Assembly: GCF_028823535.1 (NCBI RefSeq)
Contig: NZ_JAQIYM010000008.1
Location: 124,001-188,000 of the forward strand
Direction: 5' to 3'
Length of the DNA stretch: 64,000 nucleotides
DNA from: Pseudomonas serbica
GTDB taxonomy: Bacteria > Pseudomonadota > Gammaproteobacteria > Pseudomonadales > Pseudomonadaceae
Both the position numbers and the translations under genes were made by a program. Below are positions 24,916 through 34,878 of the stretch, in pieces. A model generated the notes under the pieces. It was not told where the DNA came from and made no database searches. It saw only the letters and a list, made by a program, of their open reading frames with translations. Every line of letters starts with the position of its first letter. Position 1 is the first letter of the stretch.

Positions 24916-26532
24916 ATGGCCCACAGTAAAATTGACTTTCGTGCTGCCGCCCGCGAGAAAATCCTCAGTGGCGCCACGCAGTTGGCGGACGCGGTGCGCG
25001 TGACGCTCGGCCCGAAATCAAAATCGGTGTTGATCCAGAATAAATGGGGCAATCCCACTGTCTGCAATGACGGCGTGACGATTGCCAAGCGCGTTGACCT
25101 GCAAGATCCCGTGGAAAACCTGGGCGCGCAAATGCTGCGCCAGGCCGCCGAGCGCACCGGCGACGCGGTAGGGGATGGCACCAGTACCTCGACGGTGCTG
25201 GCCCACGCCATCCTCGCCGATGGCATTCGCAACGTCGTCGCCGGTGCCAGCGCGATCGACCTCAAGCGTGGCCTGGATCGCGGCTTGTCGTTGGTGGTGG
25301 AATCACTCGTCGCCCAGGCGCGGCCCGTCAGTACGCCCAAGGAAAAGGCCCAGGTCGCCACGCTGTCGGCGCATAACGATGCCGTTATCGGGCAGTTGGT
25401 GGCGGACGCGTTGGAAAAGGTCGGCGTTGAAGGCGTCGTCAGCGTCGAGGAGTCCAAGACCACTGAAACGGTGGTTGAGGTGATGGAAGGGATGCGCTTT
25501 GACCGCGGTTATGTCTCACCGTACTTCGTCACCGACCCCGAGAAAATGCAGGTCGAACTCGATGACGCCTACTTGCTGCTCTGTGACCACAAGATAGGCG
25601 CACTCAAGGACCTGCTGCCCTTGCTCGAGCTTGTTGCGAAAAATGGTCAACCCCTGGTCCTGATCGCAGATGACATCGAAGGCGAGGCATTGACCACACT
25701 GGTGGTCAACCAGATTCGCGGCGTCCTGCGAGCGGTGGCCATCAAGGCGCCGGGCTTTGGTGATCGGCGCAAGGAAATGCTTCAGGACATGGCGGTGCTG
25801 ACAGGGGCAACGGTGGTTTCCAACGATTTGGGCGTCACTCTGGAACAAGTGGAACTGGGCCAGTTGGGGCGGGCACACCGCGTCGTGGTGCAAAAGGACA
25901 GCACGGCGTTGATAGGTGGGGCAGGTACGCGGGAGGCCATCGAGGCGCGATTGCAACAGATTCGCACGCAGATGGAGCACACCAGCAGCGATTACGACCG
26001 GGAAAAACTCCAGGAACGACTGGCCAGGCTGTCTGGTGGGGTAGCGGTGATCCGCGTCGGGGCGCCTTCCGAAGCGGAAATGAAAGCACGCAAGGACGCG
26101 CTGGATGACGCCATCTCGGCGACTCGCGCGGCCATTGCCGAAGGCGTTGTGCCGGGTGGCGGGCTTGCCCTGCTCAAGGCTGTCCCCCTTATCGCGGCCG
26201 AAGAAGCCCGTTGCGAGGGCGATGTCAGGACCGGCCTGCAAATGCTTCGCCGGGCCCTGGAAGCCCCGGCCAGGCTCATCGCGGAAAACTCGGCGGTGGA
26301 CGCCGGCGTGGTGGTTGCGCGCATGCTCGCAGAACCCGGCAATGTCGGTTTCGATGCGTCTGCCAACTGTTACGTGGACATGTACGAAGCCGGCATCATA
26401 GATCCGACCAAGGTGGTGCGCATTGCCCTCGAAAATGCCGTATCGGTGGCCAGCATTTTGTTGCTGACCGAGGCGACCATCACTGATATCCCAGAGAAGG
26501 AATCACCCGCCCAGCCGCCTTTTCCTGAATGA
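24916..26532 (+). CDS. GroEL paralog (60 kDa chaperonin family)
   Basis: A 538-residue chaperonin. Key parts are present: VTLGPKSKSVLIQ, NDGVTIAKRVDL, ERTGDAVGDGTSTSTVLA (nucleotide loop with the conserved Asp), IKAPGFGDRRKEMLQD, and ATRAAIAEGVVPGGGLALL. The usual GGM-repeat tail is replaced by a Pro/Glu-rich end (PEKESPAQPPFPE), and no groES gene is next to it. It is therefore a secondary chaperonin, not the housekeeping one. GAGGAG lies 9 nt before the ATG at 24916; the in-frame ATG at 24865 has no such site. An Anr-type box upstream suggests induction at low oxygen. Confidence 0.85.
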   Translation: MAHSKIDFRAAAREKILSGATQLADAVRVTLGPKSKSVLIQNKWGNPTVCNDGVTIAKRVDLQDPVENLGAQMLRQAAERTGDAVGDGTSTSTVLAHAILADGIRNVVAGASAIDLKRGLDRGLSLVVESLVAQARPVSTPKEKAQVATLSAHNDAVIGQLVADALEKVGVEGVVSVEESKTTETVVEVMEGMRFDRGYVSPYFVTDPEKMQVELDDAYLLLCDHKIGALKDLLPLLELVAKNGQPLVLIADDIEGEALTTLVVNQIRGVLRAVAIKAPGFGDRRKEMLQDMAVLTGATVVSNDLGVTLEQVELGQLGRAHRVVVQKDSTALIGGAGTREAIEARLQQIRTQMEHTSSDYDREKLQERLARLSGGVAVIRVGAPSEAEMKARKDALDDAISATRAAIAEGVVPGGGLALLKAVPLIAAEEARCEGDVRTGLQMLRRALEAPARLIAENSAVDAGVVVARMLAEPGNVGFDASANCYVDMYEAGIIDPTKVVRIALENAVSVASILLLTEATITDIPEKESPAQPPFPE

Positions 26533-26553
26533 GGAGGCCGTCTTGCGGGGCAC

Positions 26554-26675
26554 TCAGGTATAGGCGGCTATATCGGTCAACGCCAGGTGATGGAGGATCG
26601 GATTTTCACCGTGCAGGTAGCCGAGCGCCTGCTGCATCAGCAAGATGGCTTTTTGTCGTCTTGCTCGTTGCTCAT
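26554..26675 (-). CDS. Possible 40-residue protein, frame interrupted at an A5 run
   Basis: An ATG at 26675 sits 5 nt after a strong GAGGAGG. The zero frame ends after only 12 codons (MSNEQDDKKPSC). A -1 shift at the C-AAA-AAG run opens a frame that continues KAILLMQQALGYLHGENP and stops at 26554. The combined product would have about 40 residues. It lies 72 bp downstream of the PRPP-synthetase homolog on the same strand. It could be a gene with a 1-nt deletion, a programmed frameshift, or chance. No family was recognised. Confidence 0.3.
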
Positions 26676-26747
26676 TCCAGCCTCCTCATCTACAAGTCGT
26701 CCTGGGCTGTTCAACGATGGGTCATATGCCTGTCCCGATCCGGTTGA

Positions 26748-27728
26748 TCATCGATGCCCTGGGTCAGAGCGATCGAATGCGCCATTTTCCGCCAGGCAGG
26801 TGGCGATCAGGGCCGTGCTGTCGAGCACCTGCAGGTGGCGCGAGACACAGTCAGGCGGCAGGCGAAACGGCGGCACGGTGTCTGTGATCGCGATGTGTTC
26901 GAAGATCGGCAGGTCGAACAGTTGACTGCCGGCGGTGAACAAGCCATGGGTGGCGGCTGCGAACAAGCGCGTGGCGCCAGCCTCCTGGCAAGCAAGGCCG
27001 GCGTGCTTGAGCGTAGCCCCGGTGCTGATCAGATCATCGAACACGATGGCCGTCTTGCCGCTTACGTCGCCCATCAAGAGGGTGCCCGTCAGCGTGGTGT
27101 GGGCGCGGTGTTTTTCCATCAGGGCGCTGCCAACCGATCGTCCCAGCAGCCGCTGCAGGGCCTGGCGAAACTGCTCGGCCCGCTTGCTGCCACCTGAGTC
27201 CGGGGAGACCGCCACGACTTCGGCGTCACCGACCTGCGCGGCGAAATGCCCGGCGAACAGTTCGGCGCATTGCAGGTTCCACGCCGGTATGCGAAACGCA
27301 TTGTCGAACGCCGCCGGATTATGGACTTCCAGGGTGATCAGTCGATCGACGCCGCTGGCTTCAAAAAAAGCGGCCACGTAGCGCGTGATGGTCGGGTCCT
27401 GGGGCTGGCTGCGCCGATCCTTGCGCCCGTAGCAGAGGTAGGGCGCCACCACCTGCACCTGACGGGCACCGGCATCCTTCAGTGCGCTGCAGAAAAACAG
27501 CAGGCGACACAGCTTGTCGTTGGCGCTCTGCCGACCATCCCCATGCAAGCCATGGAACACGACGACTTCGCGGCCGTGTACCAGATCCAGCGGGCGGCAC
27601 TTGTGCTCGCCGTCTTCATAGTCTCGCTCTTCATGCTGCGCCAGTGTGCAACCCAGCCGATGGGCGACGCGCGCAGCGTATAGCTCGCTACCTTTCAGGG
27701 CAAAAAGTAGTGGGGGCAGGGTGCGCAT
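26748..27728 (-). CDS. Ribose-phosphate pyrophosphokinase (PRPP synthetase) homolog
   Basis: A 326-residue divergent PRPP synthetase. The order of family motifs is intact: PYLCYGRKDRR (usual YARQDRK), the pyrophosphate loop SPDSGGSKRAEQF, and the PRPP-binding motif AIVFDDLISTGATL. The flexible catalytic loop, usually KRR, reads EKHRAHTT, and the LHAxQ region is changed to VHNPAAF. It is thus not the housekeeping Prs. GGAGGAGACTTGC precedes the ATG at 27728. It follows a phosphoribosyltransferase gene after 40 bp, which suggests the two share a nucleotide-salvage or ribose-phosphate function during stress (inference). Confidence 0.8.
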   Translation of the reverse strand: MRTLPPLLFALKGSELYAARVAHRLGCTLAQHEERDYEDGEHKCRPLDLVHGREVVVFHGLHGDGRQSANDKLCRLLFFCSALKDAGARQVQVVAPYLCYGRKDRRSQPQDPTITRYVAAFFEASGVDRLITLEVHNPAAFDNAFRIPAWNLQCAELFAGHFAAQVGDAEVVAVSPDSGGSKRAEQFRQALQRLLGRSVGSALMEKHRAHTTLTGTLLMGDVSGKTAIVFDDLISTGATLKHAGLACQEAGATRLFAAATHGLFTAGSQLFDLPIFEHIAITDTVPPFRLPPDCVSRHLQVLDSTALIATCLAENGAFDRSDPGHR

Positions 27729-27768
27729 GCAAGTCTCCTCCGAGGCGATTGGCAAGCCTTTTCTGCCG

Positions 27769-28335
27769 TCAACGGGCGGCGCCGTGGCGCACCACCTCTA
27801 TGCAAAAGTCCGGTTCGAAAGGCGGCACATTGCATTCGACAATGTCAGAGGCGGCAACTTGCAGGTGCACGCCGACAATGTCGGCCCGGATCGGCTGCTG
27901 GCAGATGTGCCGGTCTACCAATACGGCAGTGTAGACCCGACGAGCTCCCAGTTGTGCCAGATAGGCGCAGGTACGCAGCAGCGAATGGCCTTCGAACAAT
28001 ACATCATCAACGACCAGCAAGGTGGTGTTGGCGAGGTCCAGTTTGGCCAGCAGCGGGTTTTCGGTCAATTGCGTGAAGGCATGCAGTACTTGCAGGTCGT
28101 CGGCATAGCGCTTGACCTCAAGTGGATAAAGAGGGAGTTCCGGTTGGCCGGTCTGGCGCGCAATGTGCTCGCGCAATCGTTGGGCCAGGGGCTCCCCCCG
28201 GCGCTTGATACCAATCAGGGCGGCGTGCGCCGGTGGCAGCAGGCTGGCGGCCTGGCGCGCCATCGTCTGCAGGACGTCATCGAGCTCATTGCGCTCGTAC
28301 AGGCGCAACCGCTGACTTGCCAATAGGATCGTCAT
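27769..28335 (-). CDS. Phosphoribosyltransferase family protein
   Basis: A 188-residue type I PRTase. The PRPP-binding loop is visible as LLVVDDVLFEGHSLL at about residues 107-121, resembling PyrR-type proteins, with IGIKRRGEPLAQRL near the N-terminus. AGGAGAAGG lies directly before the ATG at 28335. It is first in a minus-strand unit with the PRPP-synthetase homolog. An Anr box lies about 75 bp upstream. It could act as a uracil PRTase or as a regulator; the sequence does not decide. Confidence 0.78.
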   Translation of the reverse strand: MTILLASQRLRLYERNELDDVLQTMARQAASLLPPAHAALIGIKRRGEPLAQRLREHIARQTGQPELPLYPLEVKRYADDLQVLHAFTQLTENPLLAKLDLANTTLLVVDDVLFEGHSLLRTCAYLAQLGARRVYTAVLVDRHICQQPIRADIVGVHLQVAASDIVECNVPPFEPDFCIEVVRHGAAR

Positions 28336-28407
28336 TGCCTTCTCCTGTCTGCGAACCATGGAGCGCGTGCGTTTTCGGCCAATGTAGCCCGGTTGGCCCT
28401 GGCGCGA

Positions 28408-28421
28408 TTGATATTGATCAA
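28408..28421. promoter_or_regulatory. Anr/FNR box (PRTase-prs side)
   Basis: Perfect TTGAT-ATTG-ATCAA. Its centre is about 80 bp upstream of the minus-strand phosphoribosyltransferase start. Confidence 0.7.
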
Positions 28422-28523
28422 TCGCGATCGAATCAAAAGTCGGTCTTTTCAGCCTTCGACTACCCGTCTGGCGACGCGCTTGGGGGCAGCGGCTTCGGGT
28501 GGGTCAGCTGCTGGCGCAGGCAC

Positions 28524-28537
28524 TTGATATAAATCAA
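28524..28537. promoter_or_regulatory. Anr/FNR box (Usp side)
   Basis: Perfect TTGAT-ATAA-ATCAA. Its centre is about 127 bp upstream of the universal stress protein start codon. Confidence 0.7.
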
Positions 28538-28657
28538 CGCCAAGGCCGCTTCCACGGAGGATTCTGAATCCATGACACAGGCGCCTGGTCCACCGGCGAG
28601 CACAGCGCTTCAGGGTGGCGGGCAGTGACAAACAAGCGAGCTTCGTGGAGTCCGATC

Positions 28658-29548
28658 ATGAGCCAGTATCAACGGTTATTGCTGATCATCAACCCGGCCC
28701 TGCGCCAGTCCAAAGCCATGGATCATGCCGCCGCGCTGGCCAAGGCCAGTGGTGCCAGCCTGCACATCGCCGCCTTGATCCCATCCTGGAAGCTCTTGTC
28801 GCTACTCGAAGAAGGCGATCGGGAAAAGGCTCGCGAAGAGTATCTGCAAGACCAGCGCAACTGGCTCAGATACCACGCCGATCATCTACGCAACAGGGGG
28901 CTTGAAGTGACTGCCGAGGCGAAATGGGCCGACGACCTGCAGCAAGACATTCTCGATTATGTCGCGGAAATGCAGCCCGACCTGTTGATCAAGCAGGTGC
29001 AACGAGAACCGGCGCTCAAGCGCGGTTTCTTTACCCCGCTGGACTGGCGTCTGTTACGCCATTGCCCGGTACCGGTGTACCTGCCTGGCGAAGGTGATCA
29101 TCCTTTGCCGCGCAAGGTCGTGGCAGCGGTTGATGTTTCCAATTCCCTGGTACAGGACGACGAGCTCAATGAGCGGATCATCCAGCAGGCGTCCAGCCTG
29201 GCTATCCAGTGTCAGGCCGAGTTGCACCTGGTGTATGCCTGCGACGCTTCTGCGCTGTTCCTGGGCGATATGGGCGGCGGGGGCTTGACGCTCGCGGACC
29301 TCTACAGTCAGTTGCGCCAGCGCCATGAAAAATCCTTCCTCGACCTGGCTGGCCGATATGGCGTGCCGGCTGACCGGCGACATTTCATCGAGGGGCATCC
29401 TGTGGCCGTGCTGCATGCGCTCGCCGATGAGCAAGAAATGGACGTGATTGTGATGGGCAGGGTCCAGTCCCATGGCCTGGACAAACTGTTGGGCAGCACC
29501 ACCGAACATACCCTGTACCAGGTGGCGTGCAGCATCCTGGCCGTTTAG
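28658..29548 (+). CDS. Universal stress protein, two UspA domains
   Basis: A 296-residue protein made of two tandem UspA domains. The first begins YQRLLLIINPALRQSKAM. The second begins KVVAAVDVSNSL at about residue 152 and ends with the nucleotide-binding signature VIVMGRVQSHGLDKLLGSTTEHTLYQVACSILAV. Tandem Usp proteins are typical of the Pseudomonas Anr regulon and support survival without oxygen. GGAG lies 7 nt before the ATG. A perfect Anr box lies upstream. The next three genes on this strand are closely spaced or overlapping. Confidence 0.88.
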   Translation: MSQYQRLLLIINPALRQSKAMDHAAALAKASGASLHIAALIPSWKLLSLLEEGDREKAREEYLQDQRNWLRYHADHLRNRGLEVTAEAKWADDLQQDILDYVAEMQPDLLIKQVQREPALKRGFFTPLDWRLLRHCPVPVYLPGEGDHPLPRKVVAAVDVSNSLVQDDELNERIIQQASSLAIQCQAELHLVYACDASALFLGDMGGGGLTLADLYSQLRQRHEKSFLDLAGRYGVPADRRHFIEGHPVAVLHALADEQEMDVIVMGRVQSHGLDKLLGSTTEHTLYQVACSILAV

Positions 29549-29607
29549 CGCAGTCCGGCCAGGACCGCAGCTTAAGAACCCAGTCGTCAGCGCCCCAGGA
29601 GGTTGCC

Positions 29608-30312
29608 GTGATCCACAGTCCCTCATTACAAACCACCTTGCTCAACCGCGCCGAAGCCGGCCGACGCCTGGTGCAGCCCTTGCTCAAATACGCCAACCGG
29701 CCTGAGGTGATCATCCTGACCCTGCCCCGTGGCGGTGTCCCGGTGGCTTATGAAGTTGCCACCGCCCTGAATGTGCGCCTGGACCTGATGCTGGTGCGCA
29801 AGCTCGGTGCTCCTTCGCACCCGGAATACGCCATGGGCGCCATTGCCAGCGGCGGTGTACAAGTCCTCAATGATGAAGCGCTGCGGGCGCACCCGATCGA
29901 TCGAGCCAGTTTCGAGGCGGTGGTCGCCCGGGAGGCGCAGGAGCTGTCGCGACGTGAAAAGGCGTATCGGGGAGATCGCCCGCCACCGCAACTCAAGGGC
30001 CAGGTGGTGATCCTGATCGACGACGGCCTGGCCACAGGTTCTTCGATGATGGCTGCGATCCAGGCGGTGCGCATGCAGGCGCCGGAGCGCATCGTCGTCG
30101 CGGTACCGGTTGCTCCTCGGGAAACGGTCGAGGATTTATCCATGCAAGTAGACGAAGTGATTTGCCCGCTCATTCCCGAGTGGATGATGTCGATCGGCTA
30201 CTGGTACCTGGATTTTTCCCAGACCTCGGACGAAGAAGTCATCAATCTCATGCAACGGGCCTGGGAGAGGGAACTGTCGAGCGCCTCCCAGACGGAACAT
30301 CGCGATGTCTGA
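29608..30312 (+). CDS. Phosphoribosyltransferase domain protein
   Basis: A 234-residue PRTase-fold protein. ILTLPRGGVPVAYEVA opens the domain, and VVILIDDGLATGSSMMAAIQAVR is the PRPP loop. The start is a GTG preceded by GGAGG at 5 nt. Proteins of this family are commonly encoded next to, or fused with, a dienelactone-hydrolase-like domain. Here that partner is the next gene, which starts before this one ends. The substrate is not known for the family. Confidence 0.8.
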   Translation: MIHSPSLQTTLLNRAEAGRRLVQPLLKYANRPEVIILTLPRGGVPVAYEVATALNVRLDLMLVRKLGAPSHPEYAMGAIASGGVQVLNDEALRAHPIDRASFEAVVAREAQELSRREKAYRGDRPPPQLKGQVVILIDDGLATGSSMMAAIQAVRMQAPERIVVAVPVAPRETVEDLSMQVDEVICPLIPEWMMSIGYWYLDFSQTSDEEVINLMQRAWERELSSASQTEHRDV

Positions 30313-30958
30313 AGTTCAATTCCGATCCCTGGAGCTGCCGGGCGTTGAATTGTCGGCCGATTTGCGTTTGCCGGCGAACGCGCACGCCCTGGTCATCTTC
30401 GTCCACGGCAGCGGCAGTGGGCGCTTGAGCCCGCGCAATCAATATGTGGCCGATGTCCTGGCCGGTCGGGGCCTGGCGTCGCTGCTGTTCGACCTGCTGA
30501 CGGAACCGGAGCAGCGCCTGGATAATCTCAGCGGGGAGTTGCGCTTCAATATTCCCCTGCTGGCCAGACGGTTGATCGATGTGATCGACTGGGTCGGCCG
30601 GGATCGCCAATTGTGTTCTTTGCCCATCGGTCTGTTCGGCGCCAGTACCGGTGCGGCGGCGGCGCTGGTGGCCGCCGCCGAGCGAGCGTCGGTGATAGGG
30701 GCAGTGGTCAGCCGAGGCGGGCGAACCGATCTGGCCGGGCCGGCTCTGCCCGGGGTGAAGGCGCCAACCTTGCAGATTGTCGGCGCACAGGACCCGGTGG
30801 TACTGGGCCTGAATCGCCAGAGCAGCCAGACCCTGCAGTGCGAGCAACGGCTGGAAGTCGTGGAGCGCGCCACGCATCTTTTTGAAGAGCCTGGCACCCT
30901 GGAGGAAGTCGCCAGGCTCGCTGGCGACTGGTTTGAACAACACCTGCGGGCCACTTAG
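30305..30958 (+). CDS. Alpha/beta hydrolase, dienelactone-hydrolase-like
   Basis: A 217-residue hydrolase. VIFVHGSGSGRLSPRNQYVA holds the oxyanion region, GLFGASTGAAAAL the Ser nucleophile elbow, GAQDPVV the acidic residue and ERATHLFEEPG the His. Its start overlaps the end of the PRTase gene by 8 bp, indicating translational coupling. The same two domains occur fused in other bacteria, so they probably work together. Confidence 0.8.
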   Translation: MSEVQFRSLELPGVELSADLRLPANAHALVIFVHGSGSGRLSPRNQYVADVLAGRGLASLLFDLLTEPEQRLDNLSGELRFNIPLLARRLIDVIDWVGRDRQLCSLPIGLFGASTGAAAALVAAAERASVIGAVVSRGGRTDLAGPALPGVKAPTLQIVGAQDPVVLGLNRQSSQTLQCEQRLEVVERATHLFEEPGTLEEVARLAGDWFEQHLRAT

Positions 30959-31007
30959 GGTGTCGCCCTTACTGTGTGCGACGTGTCATGGTGATGTTGC
31001 TCGGACT

Positions 31008-31526
31008 TTACAGGTACAGGCGGTGAATGACCTGGTGGGGGTCGAAGGGATCGTCGTGGGCTTCAAAACCCAGAAACCTGGCCAGCTCGCGCAGCGGCGC
31101 GTTGCTGGAGGCGCCAACCGAGTACAACTGGTGGACGCCATTGCTGCGGGCAGCGTCGATCAAGTGCTCCAGCAGTAACGTCCCCAGGCCCAGGCGTTTC
31201 CAGGCAGTGGCGACGGTGACCGCGCATTCGCACTGGTATTGACCCATGGCGGTATAACGGCTGGCGCCGATTTCGATCACGCGGCCATTATCGTGGACCA
31301 GTGCGATGCAGCCTTGGCCCTTCTGGGGTTCATGCTGTTGCCTGAGTAAAAACGCGTGCCGGGACGCCGGCGCCGAATGCCGGACAAGCGCGTATTCACG
31401 AGCTCGGTCTGCTTGCTCGACATGCCGGATCAACACCGGACGACCGTTGCTGAGAACATCAATCCGGGATTTTTCACCGGCATTGACCCAGCCATGCCAA
31501 TCTTCGGGGCGCTTGTCAGCGAACAT
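31008..31526 (-). CDS. GNAT family N-acetyltransferase
   Basis: A 172-residue acetyltransferase. The acetyl-CoA-binding motif A is seen as CAVTVATAWKRLGLGTLLLEHLIDAARSNGV, followed by GFEAHDDPFDP. GGAGGG lies a few bases before the ATG at 31526; the in-frame ATG at 31541 overlaps that site. This type resembles protein acetyltransferase domains in stress-linked Pseudomonas clusters. An Anr-type box lies about 90 bp upstream. Target unknown. Confidence 0.78.
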   Translation of the reverse strand: MFADKRPEDWHGWVNAGEKSRIDVLSNGRPVLIRHVEQADRAREYALVRHSAPASRHAFLLRQQHEPQKGQGCIALVHDNGRVIEIGASRYTAMGQYQCECAVTVATAWKRLGLGTLLLEHLIDAARSNGVHQLYSVGASSNAPLRELARFLGFEAHDDPFDPHQVIHRLYL

Positions 31527-31613
31527 CGTGCAACCCTCCATCTGGCGGTCACTTGATGCGCAGGGAAATCCCCGTGCTCAAGTTCTTTTTTACGCCGTTG
31601 GCCGCGCCCGGAT

Positions 31614-31627
31614 TTGATCTGGATCAG
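31614..31627. promoter_or_regulatory. Anr/FNR-type box upstream of GNAT
   Basis: TTGAT-CTGG-ATCAG, one mismatch from consensus, centred about 95 bp upstream of the GNAT start. The rest of 31527-31745 shows no gene. Confidence 0.55.
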
Positions 31628-31745
31628 GCACGGCTAAGGATAGGAGGGCGAGTCTTGATGGGCGGGGGTCAAACTGTGGCGAACTTGTGACAGCCGGCGA
31701 CCGGGGATCTTGTTCAGGGTGTGCTGCAACGAGGGCAGTGGACCT

Positions 31746-33593
<1,848 letters not shown>

Positions 33594-33643
33594 GGCCTTG
33601 GCTCGCGAAGGAGGGGCTGGAGCGGGCGCCATTGCATTGGATG

Positions 33644-33672
33644 GCCCCGGGTAACCAGGAATTTCCCGGGGC
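33644..33672. terminator. Hairpin between the BON and ftsH genes
   Basis: GCCCCGGG and CCCGGGGC (8-bp arms) around a 13-nt loop, just after the BON gene stop on the minus strand. No T-run follows; it could reduce rather than stop read-through into ftsH. Confidence 0.45.
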
Positions 33673-33678
33673 GATCAT

Positions 33679-34326
33679 TCAGGCGATCAGCAACTGGTCA
33701 TCCACCCTGGTGACACCCGGCACCGACCAGGCAGCACGCTCGGCGATTTCACGCTCGCGCCAGAAGTGCACTTTGCCTTCAAGTTTCACCACACTGCCTT
33801 CTACCTTGATACGTATGCCCTTGGCATCGACTTCAGCATTGCGCTTGAGGGCCTCTTCGATGCTCTGCTGGATATCGACGACGTTCACTTGCGGGCGCAG
33901 GGTGATGCGATTGTCCACGCCCACCACCCCCGACAATTTGCGCACGGCGCTTTCGGCGAGTTCCTTCTGATATTGCCAGTCCACCTGGCCTTCCAGGGTT
34001 ACCCAGCCTTTTTGCACGACGACCTTGATATCGCCTTCGGGTGTATCAGAGCGCCACGAGATAATGTTGACGGCACGATTGGCGATAGTGTCATCAGCGG
34101 TACCCGCGCCTTTTTCCAGGCGAACCTCTATTTCCTCAGCCACCGCACGTACGCCTTTGATCGCTTTGACCGCGCGTTCGGCACTGACTTTCTGAGCATA
34201 GCTCTTGACGTGACCGGAGAGCGTGACAACGCCTTTGTCCACGCTCACGCCGATCTGGGCGGCGTCGATATCGGGTTGAAAATCAAGCTCATCCAAAATG
34301 GTATTGCGCAAGGTTAAGTCGCTCAT
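33679..34326 (-). CDS. Triple BON-domain protein
   Basis: A 215-residue protein with three BON (OsmY-type) domains, each about 65 residues and each marked by a VxxGxVTLxGxV core: GVVTLSGHVKS, GWVTLEGQVDW, and SVVKLEGKVHF. There is no signal peptide, so it appears cytoplasmic, unlike OsmY. BON domains bind phospholipid or other surfaces and are common in osmotic and stress genes. AGGACAGG lies before the ATG at 34326. An Anr-type box lies 84 bp upstream. Confidence 0.85.
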   Translation of the reverse strand: MSDLTLRNTILDELDFQPDIDAAQIGVSVDKGVVTLSGHVKSYAQKVSAERAVKAIKGVRAVAEEIEVRLEKGAGTADDTIANRAVNIISWRSDTPEGDIKVVVQKGWVTLEGQVDWQYQKELAESAVRKLSGVVGVDNRITLRPQVNVVDIQQSIEEALKRNAEVDAKGIRIKVEGSVVKLEGKVHFWREREIAERAAWSVPGVTRVDDQLLIA

Positions 34327-34409
34327 GATCCTGTCCTCTCCCGTGTGACTGAAGTACATGGGCCACCAAAGCCCCATGTCTTTTTTTACGCCTGAACGAC
34401 AGAAAGACA

Positions 34410-34423
34410 TTGAGTTAAATCAA
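34410..34423. promoter_or_regulatory. Anr/FNR-type box upstream of the BON gene
   Basis: TTGAG-TTAA-ATCAA, one mismatch from consensus, about 84 bp upstream of the minus-strand BON start. Confidence 0.5.
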
Positions 34424-34465
34424 GAAGGCCGCAGTGGCCCGCGTCCCCATAGGCCAGCCGGTTGT

Positions 34466-34479
34466 TTGATAAATATCAG
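34466..34479. promoter_or_regulatory. Anr/FNR-type box upstream of the lipoprotein gene
   Basis: TTGAT-AAAT-ATCAG, one mismatch from consensus, centred about 78 bp before the start codon at 34551. It forms a divergent pair with the box at 34410. Confidence 0.55.
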
Positions 34480-34550
34480 TGAAATCCGAGGGTGACGCCG
34501 GATACTGGGTTTGACTGGCTTTTACTGTCGGAACTTATTTGGAGAACATC

Positions 34551-34802
34551 ATGGAAAAGCGTTTGCCTGTTGTTTGCCTCGGCATTCTTTTGGCCACGAC
34601 GGCCGGTTGCAGCAATAAGCAGGCCCAGGAACTGGATGCCCGGCTGGAGTACGCTGAAAATAACGCCGCAATGGCGCGATTGAGGGCCGATGAGGCGCAC
34701 CTCAAGGCAGAACTGGCAATGGAAGTGGCACGCCAGGCACAACGGACCGCCGACGAAGCCAATGAACGTGCCGGCCGTATGAGCGAAAAGGCAAGGCGCT
34801 AG
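34551..34802 (+). CDS. Alanine-zipper lipoprotein (Lpp/OprI-like)
   Basis: An 83-residue lipoprotein. The lipobox TAGC puts the modified Cys at residue 20. The mature part is a continuous helix rich in Ala and Glu with heptad spacing ([21 protein letters not shown]), as in the OprI/Lpp trimeric coiled coil. GGAG lies 8 nt before the ATG. The C-terminus is KARR rather than a plain Lys, so covalent linkage to peptidoglycan is doubtful. It is a paralog of the main outer-membrane lipoprotein, apparently under Anr control. Confidence 0.82.
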   Translation: MEKRLPVVCLGILLATTAGCSNKQAQELDARLEYAENNAAMARLRADEAHLKAELAMEVARQAQRTADEANERAGRMSEKARR

Positions 34803-34878
34803 TAATGCGTGCGGGAAGGAGCCTACGCCGAGCTGGCTGAGCGCCTGACGCTTGAGTGGCGATTCAGAGGTGATAGCG

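Larger units (their letters stand above)
28336..28657. promoter_or_regulatory. Divergent promoter region between PRTase and Usp genes
   Basis: A region of 322 bp without a gene. It contains two perfect Anr boxes (28408-28421 and 28524-28537), one placed for each of the divergent transcription units. Confidence 0.6.
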
